A DNA stretch of 64,000 bases from Chamaea fasciata (GCA_029207755.1 JARCOQ010000012.1:22121740-22185739), one strand, 5' to 3'. Positions 51,601-59,038 are shown, numbered from the stretch's first letter. Program-made: numbers and translations. The notes: generated by a model from the letters alone, not told the origin.

Positions 51601-54071
51601 GGAACGTGGCAGGGTTGCCTGGGGAAGAAGATGCTCCTCAGGAGAAATTGATACCAGGAGTCCATCAGGCCATGTTACTGTACTATTTGCTTTATATTTA
51701 TTGGATCTTTTTTTTTATTCCTCCTCCTTGCTTTTCAGTTTCAGGATGCACAACACAGGGAAGGTAGCCCTGGAATACTCCTGGGAGGAAGCTGCAGATA
51801 GTGAAGCAGTGAAGAAGCCATACTCAACCACTCTGATGCGTAAGGGCATTTCACTCGGTAGCTGAGGGCCTGGGGAGAACACCCTGCCACTTCACTCCAA
51901 AACATGACTTGCTTTTTCATCCTTGTCCACACATCCACTTTCATCAGCATCTTCCCAGCTGCAGCTGGAGTTTTCTCCTTGCCCCCCTCTGCCTTTCAGC
52001 CCCTTTTGTTCTCGCTCTGCCACTTGTGCTCTGCAAAGGAGCTGAGGCAGACTCTGGGGAAAGCCACGTGCCTGGGTCAGGGCTGGGAAGGGGACATCAG
52101 GTCATCTCTGAGAGAAGTCTGAGACTGGGAAAAACAATGGTGTAATGCGTGAGCTGCCCTACAGCCCCTGTCCGTGTGCAGTTCCCCATTCCAGGGCAAA
52201 TGCAAAGTCATTGTCTAAAACCAGCTCTCCTGCTCTGGCACGGGAGTGTGTGCTGCAGGCAGGGACCCTGCTCCCAGACGCTCTATTTCCTGCTGAAAGT
52301 ACTTGGCCAGAGATGCTCCAAGTGCATCCCAGCTCTCTTCCGCCTACCTGCAGCAGGAGGCAGAGTTGCTGGCAACACAGGGTTTTGTCTTTGAAAGGTG
52401 TCCTCTTCCTCTCTGCAGGGCGCTTCCTGTCTTCTGCTACTGTAAGGCATCAGAAGAAGCTGGTGAGTCGTTTCTGGTGGGAGCAGGACCATCCTTTTGA
52501 GATCCATCCTTCTGAGCTGTGGCAGCTGCAGCAGCTTGCCGAGCAGCAGGATTCTGAGCAGCAGCAGCAGCAGCAGGAGGATTCCGAGGAGCAGCAGCAG
52601 CCTGAGGAGCAGCGGCTTTCTGAGGAGGAGTGCCTTTACACAGACCAGGAGGAGGAGGAGGAGTTTTCTGAGGAGCCGTTTTATGAGGACGAGGCAGAGT
52701 TTCCGGAGATAGACCCTAATGACATGACGAAGCTTTATGAGGAGGAGCAGGCTTCTGAGGAGCGGCTTTCTGAGGAGGATCAGCTTTCTGAGGAGCAGCT
52801 TTCTGAGGAGGAGCAGCTTTCTGAGGAGCAGCAGCTGGATTCGAAGCAGAAGAGTTCCCAGAAGCGGCGCAGCTCCAAGGAACGGCACCTCTCTCAGCAG
52901 CAGCAGGACCGCTCCAAGAAGCCACACCACTCAAAGCAAAAGCATCTCCCTCTGCAGCGTGTCAGTTCCTCCCTGGAAATCCTCCCAGATGCCCTCCATG
53001 ACCTGCCAGTGTTCTCCATCAACCCCTACCACGGCACCATCGCTCCTGGCGAGAAGCAGACCTTTCACGTCCTGTTCTCTCCGAAGAGCGTGGGGAAGTT
53101 TACGGCCACCATGCTGTGCAGGTGGGAAACGTCTACACGCTTGGCAACTCATGCTGCTGACGGGTATCACTGAATCACTGGCTGGGGCGGGTTGGAAGGG
53201 ATCACAGTGGGTCATCTGCTCCCGCTTCCCTGCTGAAGCAGGGTCATCCCAGAGCACATGGCACAGGGTTGTGTCCAGAGGGCTCTGGAGTAATTCCAGT
53301 GAGGGACGCTCCACACCCTCTCTGGGCAACCTGCACAGGAAAGAAGTTCTTCCTGGGCTTCAGGTGGAGTTTCCTGTTCAGGTTCTGCCCGTTGCCTCTT
53401 GTCCTGTTGCTGGGCATCACCCAGCGCAGCCTGGTTCATCCCCTAACACCCTCCCTTCAGTCCCTGTGACTGGGATGGGGGGCCTGGAGACAGGCAATCC
53501 CAGAGAGGCAGCAGACACACACACCCACAGGAGCACAGAAAGATCCTCTGGCCTTGGTAGGGAAACACTGGGAAAAGACCTTGAATGAAATAGGAAGCTC
53601 CTGGAGGGTTGCAAAATCTGTAACAAGAGACCCAGGGAGCACCCTGGACCGAGCTCTGCTTCTTTTGGGACAAGCAAGGGCTGCTTCTCTACATGGAATC
53701 CTGTGTGTTGCATTTGGTCCCCAGGCACTTAACTGCTCCTGTCCCTGCCCTTGCACCTCTGCAGCCTCCATGCAGCGAGAGCAGTTGTTTAATTTGCTGC
53801 TTGCTGCTTGCACAGAGAGAGGACACAACACTGTGTGCTCTGCATGGAGACAGAAAAGTGGCGTGCTGGAAATGCTCGTCTGGCTGATACCGGGCCCTTT
53901 CTTCCTAGGATCCCTAACCTGGAGGCGACTCAGAAGAAGGTGCGGGTGATTGTGAAAGGCAGAGCCCGGGAGCAGAAGAGTCGTGATAAACCAAAACGCT
54001 CTGCGTTACGGCAGGAAGAGAAAGGACAGAGACCCCAGAAGCAGTTGCACTGGAACTTACCACCTGAGTGA
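1..54071 (+). CDS. HYDIN: HYDIN, central-apparatus protein of motile cilia (3' two thirds; 58 coding exons)
   Basis: HYDIN is a very large axonemal protein of the C2 projection of the central pair in motile cilia. Loss causes abnormal ciliary beating and hydrocephalus in mammals. I recognise it from a chain of ASH/MSP-like beta domains (pattern: ..FG.v..G......v.l.N....p..y.w...), the embedded P-loop segment and the overall exon series. The frame enters at base 1 (phase 0, exon already running) and ends at TGA 54069-54071. The 58 segments total 10,647 nt, or 3,548 residues plus stop. All introns are GT-AG and all phases agree, so there is no frameshift or premature stop. Human HYDIN is about 5,100 residues, so the first third and the promoter lie upstream. 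Introns are mostly 0.1-1.9 kb, short for HYDIN. Introns not listed separately showed nothing to me beyond unremarkable sequence. Confidence 0.95.
124..1303 (+). other. HYDIN intron 1 of the window
   Basis: The intron runs from donor GTGAGC to acceptor CTGCTGCTGCAG. Apart from the poly-G tract I see no gene or recognisable mobile element. Short open frames on both strands lack any domain signature. Confidence 0.7.
252..273 (+). repeat. Poly-G tract
   Basis: A run of G interrupted only by AA lies in HYDIN intron 1. It may form G-quadruplex structure and is prone to sequencing error. Confidence 0.8.
1528..3440 (+). other. HYDIN intron 2 of the window
   Basis: This 1.9 kb of non-coding sequence runs between donor GTAAGG and acceptor TCATCGCAG. 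Apart from a MIR-like fragment near its 3' end I see nothing recognisable. Confidence 0.7.
3113..3162 (+). repeat. MIR-like SINE core fragment
   Basis: The sequence around CATTACAGATGGGGAATCTG and the following AGGCACGGAG resembles the conserved core of the ancient MIR SINE shared by amniotes. It is short and diverged, so a repeat-library alignment is needed to confirm it. Confidence 0.5.
3696..4370 (+). mobile_element. Interspersed repeat, probably LTR-derived, in HYDIN intron 3
   Basis: Bases 3696-3945 are clearly homologous to 54206-54465. Both share, in order, TCCTGGTTTAAAAGACAG-like, CTCTCCAAATTACTATA-like, GGGCTTCCAGGCAAA-like and AACAGTTCTTTACTAG-like blocks. Two copies 50 kb apart show a dispersed family. 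The intron copy continues into a CpG-rich part (4040-4350), as the GC-rich section of an LTR might. I recall similar blocks from songbird genomes, but the family name cannot be fixed from sequence alone. Confidence 0.55.
9697..11530 (+). other. HYDIN intron 8 of the window
   Basis: A 1.8 kb intron with no gene or clear repeat that I can recognise. Several short open frames on both strands have no domain signature. Confidence 0.65.
11531..16747 (+). CDS. HYDIN: HYDIN exons 9-13 of the window
   Basis: Exons are 11531-11769, 13443-13701, 14336-14479, 15801-15941 and 16431-16747 (to about window residue 760). Exon 10 has an ASH strand (FRLTNGGHHFHQLFWKVE), then a basic Ser/Lys linker and the second half of the domain (SMDLKPGESVDMMLRGFS). 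Exon 13 is long and holds the end of one domain and most of the next: STLEFGCIVAGTKQERSLEM followed by TNCSPLPVKYHW. This is the clearest ASH signature in the block. All five join in frame (phases 2, 0, 0, 0, 2 at their ends). Confidence 0.92.
11770..13442 (+). other. HYDIN intron 9 of the window
   Basis: A 1.7 kb intron with a GC-rich part (about 12050-12330, containing two CAAAATGGC-type repeats) followed by an AT-richer part (12430-13330). The texture suggests an old mobile element, but I could not identify boundaries or a family. Confidence 0.45.
18297..24595 (+). CDS. HYDIN: HYDIN exons 14-18 of the window
   Basis: Exons are 18297-18462, 18946-19044, 19733-19942, 21234-21362 and 24418-24595 (to about window residue 1020). 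Exon 14 carries a conserved-looking SFRLDKPATQWRRFKIRK segment. Exon 16 is typical ASH beta-sandwich (FSILPVSGVLQPGETQQASF). Exon 17 (HHTTVTLENTCNMEFSWVL) and exon 18 (GSIAPGETQELNFSYVPG) form one domain split by the 3,055 bp intron, the longest in the gene here and loaded with mobile-element sequence. Exon 15 (99 nt) is phase-symmetric and could be skipped in frame. Confidence 0.9.
20498..20931 (-). mobile_element. Solo LTR, class I ERV family, antisense in HYDIN intron 16
   Basis: Read on the minus strand it matches the LTR at 56042-57353 along its length. Shared parts are the G/T-rich TTGTTGTTTGGATTGTTTGG stretch, the following AGCTGGAAGAGGGG-like block, the GTGTG..CTCTCGGGGAGGGAG block and the terminal TTGTATCTAAAA. 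It begins TGCGTGAGATG and ends near TTTCTAAGACA. No internal retroviral sequence accompanies it, so it is a solo LTR. The ends are approximate, and I could not see a clean target-site duplication. Confidence 0.75.
21840..22330. other. CpG-rich island inside HYDIN intron 17
   Basis: This is a dense run of CG dinucleotides and GC-rich sequence, unlike the surrounding intron. Long open frames on both strands here are a by-product of high GC and show no domain. Possible sources are an internal promoter or the GC-rich leader of a retroelement whose antisense LTR lies at 22587-23039. Confidence 0.6.
22587..23039 (-). mobile_element. LTR, antisense, in HYDIN intron 17
   Basis: On the minus strand the element starts TGTTACAAATTG and ends ACGTGGCA (TG...CA ends). 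It has a TATA box in the right place (ACTGTATAAAACCC) and, downstream, a polyadenylation signal (CCAATAAACCC) about 100 bp before the end. This order of TATA, AATAAA and terminal CA is the normal LTR layout. Length is about 453 bp. No gag or pol is visible beside it. Confidence 0.65.
23820..24300 (-). mobile_element. Possible second LTR-like element in HYDIN intron 17
   Basis: The minus strand contains AATATAAAGAACTGC and a GGCTATACAAGGGG block in an AT-rich setting, followed by a tandem duplication. This resembles an LTR promoter region, but I could not define ends. Confidence is low. Confidence 0.35.
23852..23903 (+). repeat. Perfect 26-bp tandem duplication
   Basis: The unit beginning AAGCAGAAGGAACAGC and ending CTGCCTGCT occurs twice without a mismatch (23852-23877 and 23878-23903). 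Perfect identity points to a recent duplication or slippage event. Confidence 0.9.
25101..30202 (+). CDS. HYDIN: HYDIN exons 19-25 of the window
   Basis: Exons are 25101-25321, 26086-26207, 27162-27298, 27943-28064, 28152-28343, 28740-28892 and 29963-30202 (to about window residue 1416). Exon 19 is a hydrophilic insert rich in Thr, Lys, Ser and Gln with imperfect KTQTSKT-type repeats. Exon 21 restarts the ASH series (YVLDLGSVFKGCTERRTLEI). Exon 23 has LKFSDTLVGQCQTETVRLYN and exon 25 has LEMGWVLVDSYGVQATVVVK. The 87 bp intron 28065-28151 is open and a multiple of three, so its retention would add 29 residues without a stop. Confidence 0.9.
30454..31731 (+). CDS. HYDIN: HYDIN exons 26-29: acidic linker and P-loop NTPase-like segment
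   Basis: Exons are 30454-30646, 30973-31056, 31099-31266 and 31567-31731 (to about window residue 1619). Exon 26 ends in an EAEAEAEA run. Exons 28-29 encode a nucleotide-kinase-like segment. After the strand GIVVIVHG comes a Walker A motif, GPPLAGKT, with the invariant Gly-Lys-Thr, then LSLDTVVKEAIAN and GLRARELCTEAAMEL, which resemble an adenylate-kinase-type fold. The intron 31267-31566 interrupts the Walker A glycine codon. Such a segment is known in vertebrate HYDIN; nucleotide binding is inferred from the motif only. The GT-AG gap between exons 27 and 28 is just 42 bp and open, so 30973-31266 may be a single exon with 14 extra residues. Confidence 0.9.
32839..36434 (+). CDS. HYDIN: HYDIN exons 30-34: charged coiled-coil and Lys/Glu/Pro repeat region
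   Basis: Exons are 32839-32963, 33276-33404, 33702-33906, 34362-34503 and 35747-36434 (to about window residue 2049). Exon 30 is a lysine/arginine-rich linker. Exons 31-32 return to a folded segment (LPEDLLVEILCERLK, then GVVFDGLESLFARS), which reads like the continuation of the kinase-like fold. Exons 32-34 enter a long charged helix (AETQRKEDERQRE, ELQREEALQRNRERA) likely to form a coiled coil. Exon 34, the second longest exon, holds six tandem 8-residue KAPE-type repeats (about 35885-36035) and a second folded part (FQIHEFSQQNVAQVFSYWD). Confidence 0.9.
35885..36038 (+). repeat. 24-bp coding minisatellite in HYDIN exon 34 (KAPE repeat)
   Basis: Six consecutive 8-residue units of the type T/A/S-K-A/T-P-E/K-x-x-E run without interruption: TKAPETKE, AKAPEKKE, SKTPEKGE, AKAPKKGE, AKAPEQEE, TKAPEQEE. 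The seventh degenerates. The 24-nt period keeps frame, so copy-number change would be tolerated. It sits between a coiled-coil-like helix and a folded segment and probably acts as a flexible linker. Confidence 0.85.
36934..40469 (+). CDS. HYDIN: HYDIN exons 35-41 of the window
   Basis: Exons are 36934-37092, 37521-37708, 37883-38065, 38307-38426, 39667-39826, 39932-40104 and 40271-40469. Exon 35 starts with MLRHLGLHPEGPPLPPAF, but its ATG is internal and not a start. Exon 36 is a polar linker. Exon 37 resumes ASH domains (RWIVPAHGEVELKVHFST). The Trp codon TG/G is split between exons 38 and 39 (REW-YKAQNS), which supports that junction despite a 1,240 bp intron. Exon 41 has RTLVLKNDTLLPMAWQLRG. 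Confidence 0.9.
38427..39666 (+). other. HYDIN intron 38 of the window
   Basis: A 1.2 kb intron whose middle (38700-39350) is clearly AT-richer than neighbouring introns. No gene or repeat family was recognised. Confidence 0.6.
41154..44920 (+). CDS. HYDIN: HYDIN exons 42-48 of the window
   Basis: Exons are 41154-41253, 41797-41896, 42388-42556, 42844-43082, 43396-43468, 44099-44303 and 44688-44920. Exons 43-44 encode an ASH domain start, LEFGTINVLDKVKKVLSLKN, continuing as SFTLKGAG. Exon 45 encodes another, IDFGAMLEGTKKTQTVILEN. Exon 46 (73 nt) is a small Ser/Glu linker chosen because it is the only phase-compatible AG..GT segment; it is the least certain exon of this block. Exon 47 reads LGMFTVSPCSGSISPWGQQK. 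Exon 48 covers DENKFIFNKVLVAQEAEAHF. Confidence 0.88.
41327..41394 (+). repeat. (GGGAT)n microsatellite
   Basis: About 13 units of GGGAT, two near the 3' end altered to GGATA, lie in HYDIN intron 42. The GGG runs at five-base spacing could form a G-quadruplex on the coding strand. Confidence 0.9.
45506..51231 (+). CDS. HYDIN: HYDIN exons 49-55 of the window
   Basis: Exons are 45506-45657, 46600-46792, 47354-47462, 48043-48294, 48642-48784, 49131-49352 and 51071-51231. The join of exon 49 to 50 reads SLVIPEG-PTNFKPQI with the Gly codon split GG/C. Exons 53-54 make a complete ASH domain: HIQFGDCSVGEPCNRTFTIT, then VGHLHPGCAKDITVTLKSD. The exon 55 start (VVKRVPEPAHAVLED) follows a 1,718 bp intron. 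Exon 54 ends in a basic stretch (ARWPGKRK). Confidence 0.9.
49353..51070 (+). other. HYDIN intron 54 of the window
   Basis: A 1.7 kb intron. Its first 600 bp contain longer open frames than expected by chance for this base composition (including 49370-49813 and a short one near 49830-49950), but nothing I can assign to a family. The rest shows no clear feature. Confidence 0.5.
51739..54071 (+). CDS. HYDIN: HYDIN exons 56-58: final ASH domain and C-terminus
   Basis: Exons are 51739-51839, 52419-53121 and 53909-54071. Exon 56 has FRMHNTGKVALEYSWEEAA. Exon 57 (703 nt, the longest) is dominated by a Glu/Gln/Ser low-complexity stretch with LSEEEQ-type repeats, then a basic RSSKERH-type part, and finishes with a clean ASH end (LPVFSINPYHGTIAPGEKQT, then FSPKSVGKFTATMLCR). 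Exon 58 closes with IPNLEATQKKVRVIVKGRA and a basic tail ending in WNLPPE and TGA. GT at 52463 and AG at 52956-52957 bracket an in-frame, stop-free 495 bp segment, so exon 57 may be spliced as two shorter exons. Confidence 0.9.
53165..53465 (-). mobile_element. CR1 LINE 3' fragment, antisense, in the last HYDIN intron
   Basis: Read antisense this is the standard 3' end of avian CR1. The plus strand shows TGAATCACTGGCTGGGG, then CTGAAGCAGGGTCA, AGGGACGCTCCACACCCTCT and AAGAAGTTCTTCCTGGGC in the expected order. It is 5'-truncated, as most CR1 copies are. Confidence 0.85.
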
Positions 54072-54171
54072 CAGCATTTGCGTCAGCTGGAGCATCTGGC
54101 AGGAGCTGCCAACGTTGTGTCTGCTGCTGCTGCAGCTGCTGATGGTCTCTACTAATCGTTAACTAATTGTT

Positions 54172-54177
54172 ATTAAA
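54172..54177 (+). terminator. Probable HYDIN polyadenylation signal ATTAAA
   Basis: ATTAAA, the commonest variant of AATAAA, lies 101 bp after the HYDIN stop codon and before the first mobile element, giving a very short 3' UTR. Confidence 0.5.
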
Positions 54178-54205
54178 CAATTAGCAATACATGGTTAATT
54201 GTCAG

Positions 54206-54465
54206 CTTGTCTTGGTTGGAAAGACAGGTGTCTGGGACCTCTCTGGAATGGAGAATTTGACCCCCTTCCCTCCAAATTGTTATAATTTTGAAATTAAGGG
54301 GCTTTCATGCAAAGATACGGGGAAAAGAGGAACAGTTCTTTTCTAGTATGTATAACAAGGGAAACAAACAACACCAGCAGCAACAACAAACAGAACCAGT
54401 TACCCAACCACAGCCTTCTCTTGCTGCAGACACTTTCCCTTTGGTGTCGTTCCAGTCACAGCCAG
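54206..54465 (+). mobile_element. Second copy of the intron 3 repeat family
   Basis: It is collinear with 3696-3945 (CTTGTCTTGGTTGGAAAGAC, then CTCCAAATTGTTATAATTTT, then GGAACAGTTCTTTTCTAG). It sits directly upstream of the class I ERV integrase remnant. It does not resemble that element's LTR at 56042, so it is a separate insertion or part of a mosaic. Confidence 0.6.
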
Positions 54466-54486
54466 GCAGGGAAGGGAGCCCAGTAA

Positions 54487-55470
54487 TAAATAAAGCAATT
54501 ACTGGAGAAATTTTAATTAAGCTGCAGCACGGGATGCACTGCAGAGCTCAAGCACTGTGTGATCAGTTCTTAAGAACTTGCTGCTGCTGTGAGGCAATCT
54601 ATACAATAGCCAAATAGTGACTGAACAATGCTTGATTTGATAAAAGATAAATAAGAAAGAGATGAGAAAACACCTTAGTGAGGGAAGAGCCCTAGCCCTT
54701 AGGCCCTTTCAAAATATGCCAGTAGATTACACCGAGTTGCCCAAAATACAGAGATGGAAATACCTTCTGGTAATAGCTGATCACCTCACCCACTGGGTAG
54801 AAGCCTTTCCTACCTCCAAAGTGGCCAAGAAGCTTTTAGAACAAATCATTCCCAGATATGCGATAATTGAAAGAATGGACTCAGATAAGGAAACACACTT
54901 TCCTTCAAAAATTTTTCATTCTGTATGTGTTGTATTAGACATAAATTGGAAATGTCATACCCTGTAGCACCCTCAAAGCTCTGGATGTGTGGAGAGATTG
55001 AATGCTATCCTTAAGAACCAAAGTACCAAATTAATGCTTGAAAGCAGATTAGCATTATTACGGATCAGAACTGCTCCAAGAAAGGACATAGGAGTTTCTC
55101 CATATGAAACGTTATTTGGGTTACCTCAGGTGGGAAGGGAGGAGGGGTTGGCTGAAACTAATGACTTATATCTCAGAAATGATTTGCAGGCAATTAAACT
55201 TTCTCTCATGGGTCTTGGAAGAAAAGGGTTGTTACCCTCAACGTCACCTCTAGATTTTCATATACACCAGGTAAAACCAGGAGATTTGCTTCTTTACCTT
55301 TACACCAGCACGGGAAGGTCCTTTTCAGGTACTTTTAACAACTGAAACAGTGTTCAGGACTGCAGAACAGGAGTGGTCTCACGCCTCTCAAGTCAAAGGA
55401 CCAGTAGAAGCTTCTCTCCAAACTTGGACAGTGGTACAAGGAAGTGACCCTTTAAAGTTAATCTTCAAAA
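54487..55470 (+). pseudogene. Class I (gammaretrovirus-like) ERV integrase remnant
   Basis: Three open pieces (ending at 54617, 54967 and 55345) show integrase features: an N-terminal region around ALCDQFLRT, the core with VDYTELPK (first Asp) and RMDSDKETHF (second Asp), the catalytic Glu in CVERLNA, and a C-terminal part with ALLRIRTAPRKD and HQVKPGD. A stop plus frame change after 54617 and a stop at 54965-54967 break it, so it is a dead fossil. Gag, protease and reverse transcriptase are absent upstream. Confidence 0.8.
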
Positions 55471-56041
55471 GATGATTTCATAGTAAACAGTCAAGGGCAA
55501 GACCGGACTGACCTCTGTGTTTGCCACCAGAGAGACTTTTGCTGCAATCCCTTGGGTGTTGAGCATTGGGAATATAAGTCATACCAGACCTTGACAAAAG
55601 AAAAATAGGAAATTACGTTCTAAGACTCTGGAAATTGCTGGATGGAGTGTCACGGCTTCTGCACTTCACCTCTATGTCCCCACAGCGTGCTGTTCTAGTG
55701 CACAGAACTTAGGAAGCGGGTATGGACACCGAGGAAGGCAATCTTTGTTGCCACAGTTCCGATCTGAGGTTTGCTTCATCCAAGCATCCGTGGAACTGAT
55801 GGGAGGCACTGCACACAAGTCCATCTACAACTTACTTCTCTTGAGCTGGAGGAACTATGGACAGCAACGTGAACTGACAACTCAGGAACTTTTAAATAGA
55901 TTGGATTTAACACTGACCTAATAAAAGACTGATTAATCTTATTTATAACTACTTTGCAAAAGGAGTCAGTTTATGCTGAGCGGACCGGATGAGTAAATCA
56001 AGGGCTTTGGCAAAAAAGGATAATAAAAGGAAAGGGTGGAT
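55471..56041 (+). pseudogene. Degraded 3' part of the class I ERV (post-pol region and polypurine tract)
   Basis: This stretch lies between the integrase remnant and the LTR. No open frame longer than a few dozen codons is seen; env is expected here but is not recognisable. The purine run AATAAAAGGAAAGGGTGGA directly before the LTR start is a plausible polypurine tract. Confidence 0.45.
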
Positions 56042-57353
56042 TGTGAGAGATGAGATGATATTTTGCTGAAGCCAAAAGGTAATTACATTAAAGAATGAAA
56101 GTTGTTGGTTCTGTGTGTTGTTGTTTGGATTGTTTGGATTTGTTCTGGAGTGTTGCTGTGAGCTGGAAGAGGGGTGGGGTTGAAGAAGTGATTAAAAAGC
56201 AGGTAGGATGAGAAGGGAGGGGACCGTAAATTGGCAGATGACACCAAGCTGGGAGTGTATGTCGATCTGCTGGAGGATAGGAGGGCTCTTCAGAGGGACC
56301 TGGACAGGCTGGATGGATGGGCAGAGTCCAGTGACATGAAGTTTAACGAGTCCAAGTGCCAAGTCCTGCACGTTTGCCACATCAACCCCCTGCAGCGCTA
56401 CAGACTGGGGACACTGTGACTGGACAGTGCCCAGGCAGAAAGGGACCTGGGGGTGCTGGTGACAGCAGCTGAACATGAGCCAGCAGTGTGCCCAGGTGGC
56501 CAGGAAGGCCAATGGCTCCTGGCCTGGATCAGGAATGGCGTGGCCAGCAGGAGCAGGGAGGTCATTCTTCCCCTGTACCTGGCACTGGTGAGGCCACGCC
56601 TTGAGTGCTGTGTCTAGTTCCGGGCCCTCAGTTTAGGAAGGACAACGAGACACTTGAACACATCCAAAGGAGGCAACAAGGCTGAAGAGGGGCTTGGAAC
56701 ACCAACCCTGTGAGGAGCAGCTGAGGGAGCTGGGGTTGTTCAGCCCGGAGAAAAGGAGACTCAGGGGTGACCTTCTCACTCCCTACAACTCCCTGAAAGG
56801 TGGCTGTAGTCAGGTAGGGGTCAGTCTCTTCTCCCAGACAACAACTGACAGAACAAGAGGACACAGCCTTAAGCTGTGCCAGGGGAAGTTTAGGTCAGAT
56901 GTTACAAAAAAATTCTTCACTGAAAGAGTGACTGCACGCTGGAGTCATCTGCCCAGGGAGGTGGTGGAGTCACCAACCCTGGACGTGTTTGAAAAAGACT
57001 GGACGTGGCACTCATGCCACGGTTTGGTTGATAAGGTGCTCTTAGGTCATAGGTTAGACTAGATGATCTGACAGGTCTTTCCCAAACTAATTAATTCTGT
57101 GATTCCGTGAAAAGTTGGCAGTCAGGAGAGAAGGGAAGTTTCTAAGTACCCATCCAATGGGAAAGGGGACAGGGACTGCTCCAGCCAAGAAAGCGTATCA
57201 AAAAAAGCCATTTTCTCGGAGGGTGTGCGTGCTCGTCTCTCGGGGAAGGGAGGTACGCACCTGGCTCAGCTGAATCGTTACTAATAAAGAGTTTTATTTC
57301 GACGATTTGTCCCCATTGAGTTGTATCTAAAAAGTAGCGCGTTTCTAACCCCA
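56042..57353 (+). mobile_element. LTR of the class I ERV, split by a CR1 insertion
   Basis: The left part is 56042-56222 and the right part about 57109-57353; between them lies a CR1. Both parts align in order to the solo LTR at 20498-20931, which is uninterrupted at the matching point. The right part has AATAAAG (57285-57291) as polyadenylation signal and ends near TTTCTAACCCCA. Without the CR1 the LTR is about 425 bp. Confidence 0.75.
56223..57108 (+). mobile_element. CR1 LINE 3' fragment (sense), nested in the ERV LTR
   Basis: Typical avian CR1 ORF2 end and 3' UTR: GCAGATGACACCAAGCTGGG, GAGGGACCTGGACAGGCTGG, GGAGCAGCTGAGGGAGCTGG, TTCAGCCCGGAGAAAAGGAG, and the terminal octamer pair ATTCTGTG ATTCCGTG. 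It is about 886 bp, 5'-truncated, with frames broken. It must be younger than the LTR it splits. Confidence 0.92.
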
Positions 57354-57360
57354 CGGCGAT

Positions 57361-57408
57361 GGAATAAGGTAATCTTGAAAGTCCCTTCCATGTTCTGTGA
57401 TTTTGTGA
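57361..57408 (+). mobile_element. Tiny CR1 3' tail
   Basis: The stretch GTAATCTTGAAAGTCCCTTC followed by TTCTGTGATTTTGTGA resembles the last 45 bp of CR1. It lies between the class I LTR end and the class II ERV fragment. Confidence 0.5.
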
Positions 57409-57489
57409 CTGGGCGTGAATGCAGCACCCTCACGGGCCTTCTCCCACTGGGAGCTGCTCTGGAATTTGAGTGGAGCTTTGCAAACAGTA

Positions 57490-58991
57490 TTTCTCTGCAA
57501 AGCGCTCTGGAAAATTTTACAGGGCAGATTACTTATCATCTGCCCAGCCAGAAGCTATTGCAAGTGGCAAACTTCACAGAAATTTCCTTGCGGCCAAAAA
57601 ATAGTCAGGAGCCAGTGCAAGGACCCACTGTCTTTACTGACGGCTCGGGACGGACCGGAAAGGCCGTTGTCACTTGGAAGGATGGATCTGGGTGGCAGGT
57701 TCTGGAAGGTCATGAAGATGGATCAGCCCAGTCGGTTGAATTGAGGGCTGCCATCATGGCATTTCAAAAGTTTTCCTGGCAACCTTTCAATTTGGTCACG
57801 GATTCCGCTTATGTGGCCGACATGGCACAGCGTTTGGGCCATTCGATTTTGAAGGAGGTTAGCAATGCTGATCTGTTTCGTTGGCTGAAGGCCCTGTGGT
57901 GTGCCATTCAGGCCCGGCTTCACCCATTCTACGTTCTGCGTGTTAGAAGCCATACCAATCTGCCAGGATTTATCGCGGAAGGTAATGCGAGGGCTGACAA
58001 GTCGGCTAACCCTGCATGGGTAGCACCTCAGCCTGATACACTCGCACAGGCCAAGGCATCACATGGGTTTTTTCATCAGAACGCACATACCTTACAAAAG
58101 CAGTTTCAGTTGACGCCAGCGGAGGCTCACGACATTGTCGAATCATGCGACGACTGTCATGCACTGGCTGCGCCTTTACCGGCAGGGCTAAACCCCAGAG
58201 GCCTTAGGGCCTTAGAGCTTTGGCAGTCGGATGTTACCCAAGTTGCCGAGTTTGGCCAGTTCAAGTATGTGCATGTCACTGTTGATACTTTCTCCTCTGC
58301 AATGTGGGCTTCTGCTCACACGGGAGAAAAGACCCGCGATGTCATTGCCCGCTGGAGGCAGGCCTTTGCCGTTTTAGGCATACCTTCTGCTGTGAAGACC
58401 AACAGTGGTCCTGCTTATGCCTCGCAGAAGGTGCGGCAGTTCCTGCAGCTATGGGGAGCGTCGCACAAGTTCGGTATCCCTCATTCTCCGAGTGGGCAAG
58501 CAATTGTAGAACGCGCTCATGGTACTCTGAAGCGGGTTCTTCCAAAACAAAAACGGTTAATGCAGGGTGAGACCCCGCACAGTCGGCTGGCAAAGGCTTT
58601 GTACACTATCAATCACCTTACGGTGCCACAGAATTCTAACAACCCTATTATGGTGAACCATCACCTCTCGTTGCAGGCATCGGACGGGACGCATCAGCCT
58701 CGGGCGAAAGTTTGGGTGCGACATTTAGTCACTAAGCAGTGGGAAGGTCCCTATGGCCCTATCGCTTCGGGGCGTGGGTATGCGTGTGTACCCACAGATA
58801 CTGGAGTACGCTGGGTACCTACGAAGTGTGTTCGTCCGGACCTGCGACCTCAAAGGCAGAATCCGACCGACAGGCAAGCCGGACACGGTGACCAAAATGA
58901 AAGACAGCAAGTGGATGAACCATTGAGTGATGACTCCGATACAGACGATGCGAGTGTTCACTCTGATGGTCCTTCCAAAGGCACAGACTGA
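57490..58991 (+). pseudogene. Class II (ERVK-type) ERV pol fragment: RNase H and integrase, open frame
   Basis: An uninterrupted frame. It starts within the RT connection region (NFTGQITYHLP), then RNase H with all four acidic residues in context (VFTDGSG, VELRAAI, VTDSAYVAD, GNARAD), then integrase with the HHCC zinc finger (ASHGFFHQNAH, ESCDDC), the core and a C-terminal domain (KVWVRHLVTKQWEGPYGP). Of the catalytic D-D-E triad the first Asp (WQSDVTQ) and Glu (AIVERAHG) are present, but the second Asp is Asn (VKTNSGPAY; codon AAC at 58401-58403). Gag, protease and most RT are missing, so the element is not autonomous. The upstream part of the same frame (57321-57489) is other repeat sequence, so its first ATG is not the real start. 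Confidence 0.88.
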
Positions 58992-59022
58992 ACATTGTAC
59001 ATTTTTCTTTTCCTTTTTCTAA

Positions 59023-59038
59023 CACAAAAAGGGTGAGA
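59023..59038 (+). other. Polypurine tract of the class II ERV
   Basis: The purine run AAAAAGGGTGAGA immediately precedes the LTR start TGTCGCC. It lies only about 30 bp after the pol stop codon, leaving no room for env. Confidence 0.6.

Noticed and set aside
52283..52930. 215-codon minus-strand open frame (Leu-rich) opposite HYDIN exon 57
   Set aside because: It is the antisense shadow of CAG/GAG repeats, which read as leucine codons on the other strand.
57321..57489. Start of the 556-codon frame as a genuine protein start
   Set aside because: The first ATG lies inside the class I LTR, and the following codons cross a CR1 tail. Retroviral similarity begins only near 57490.
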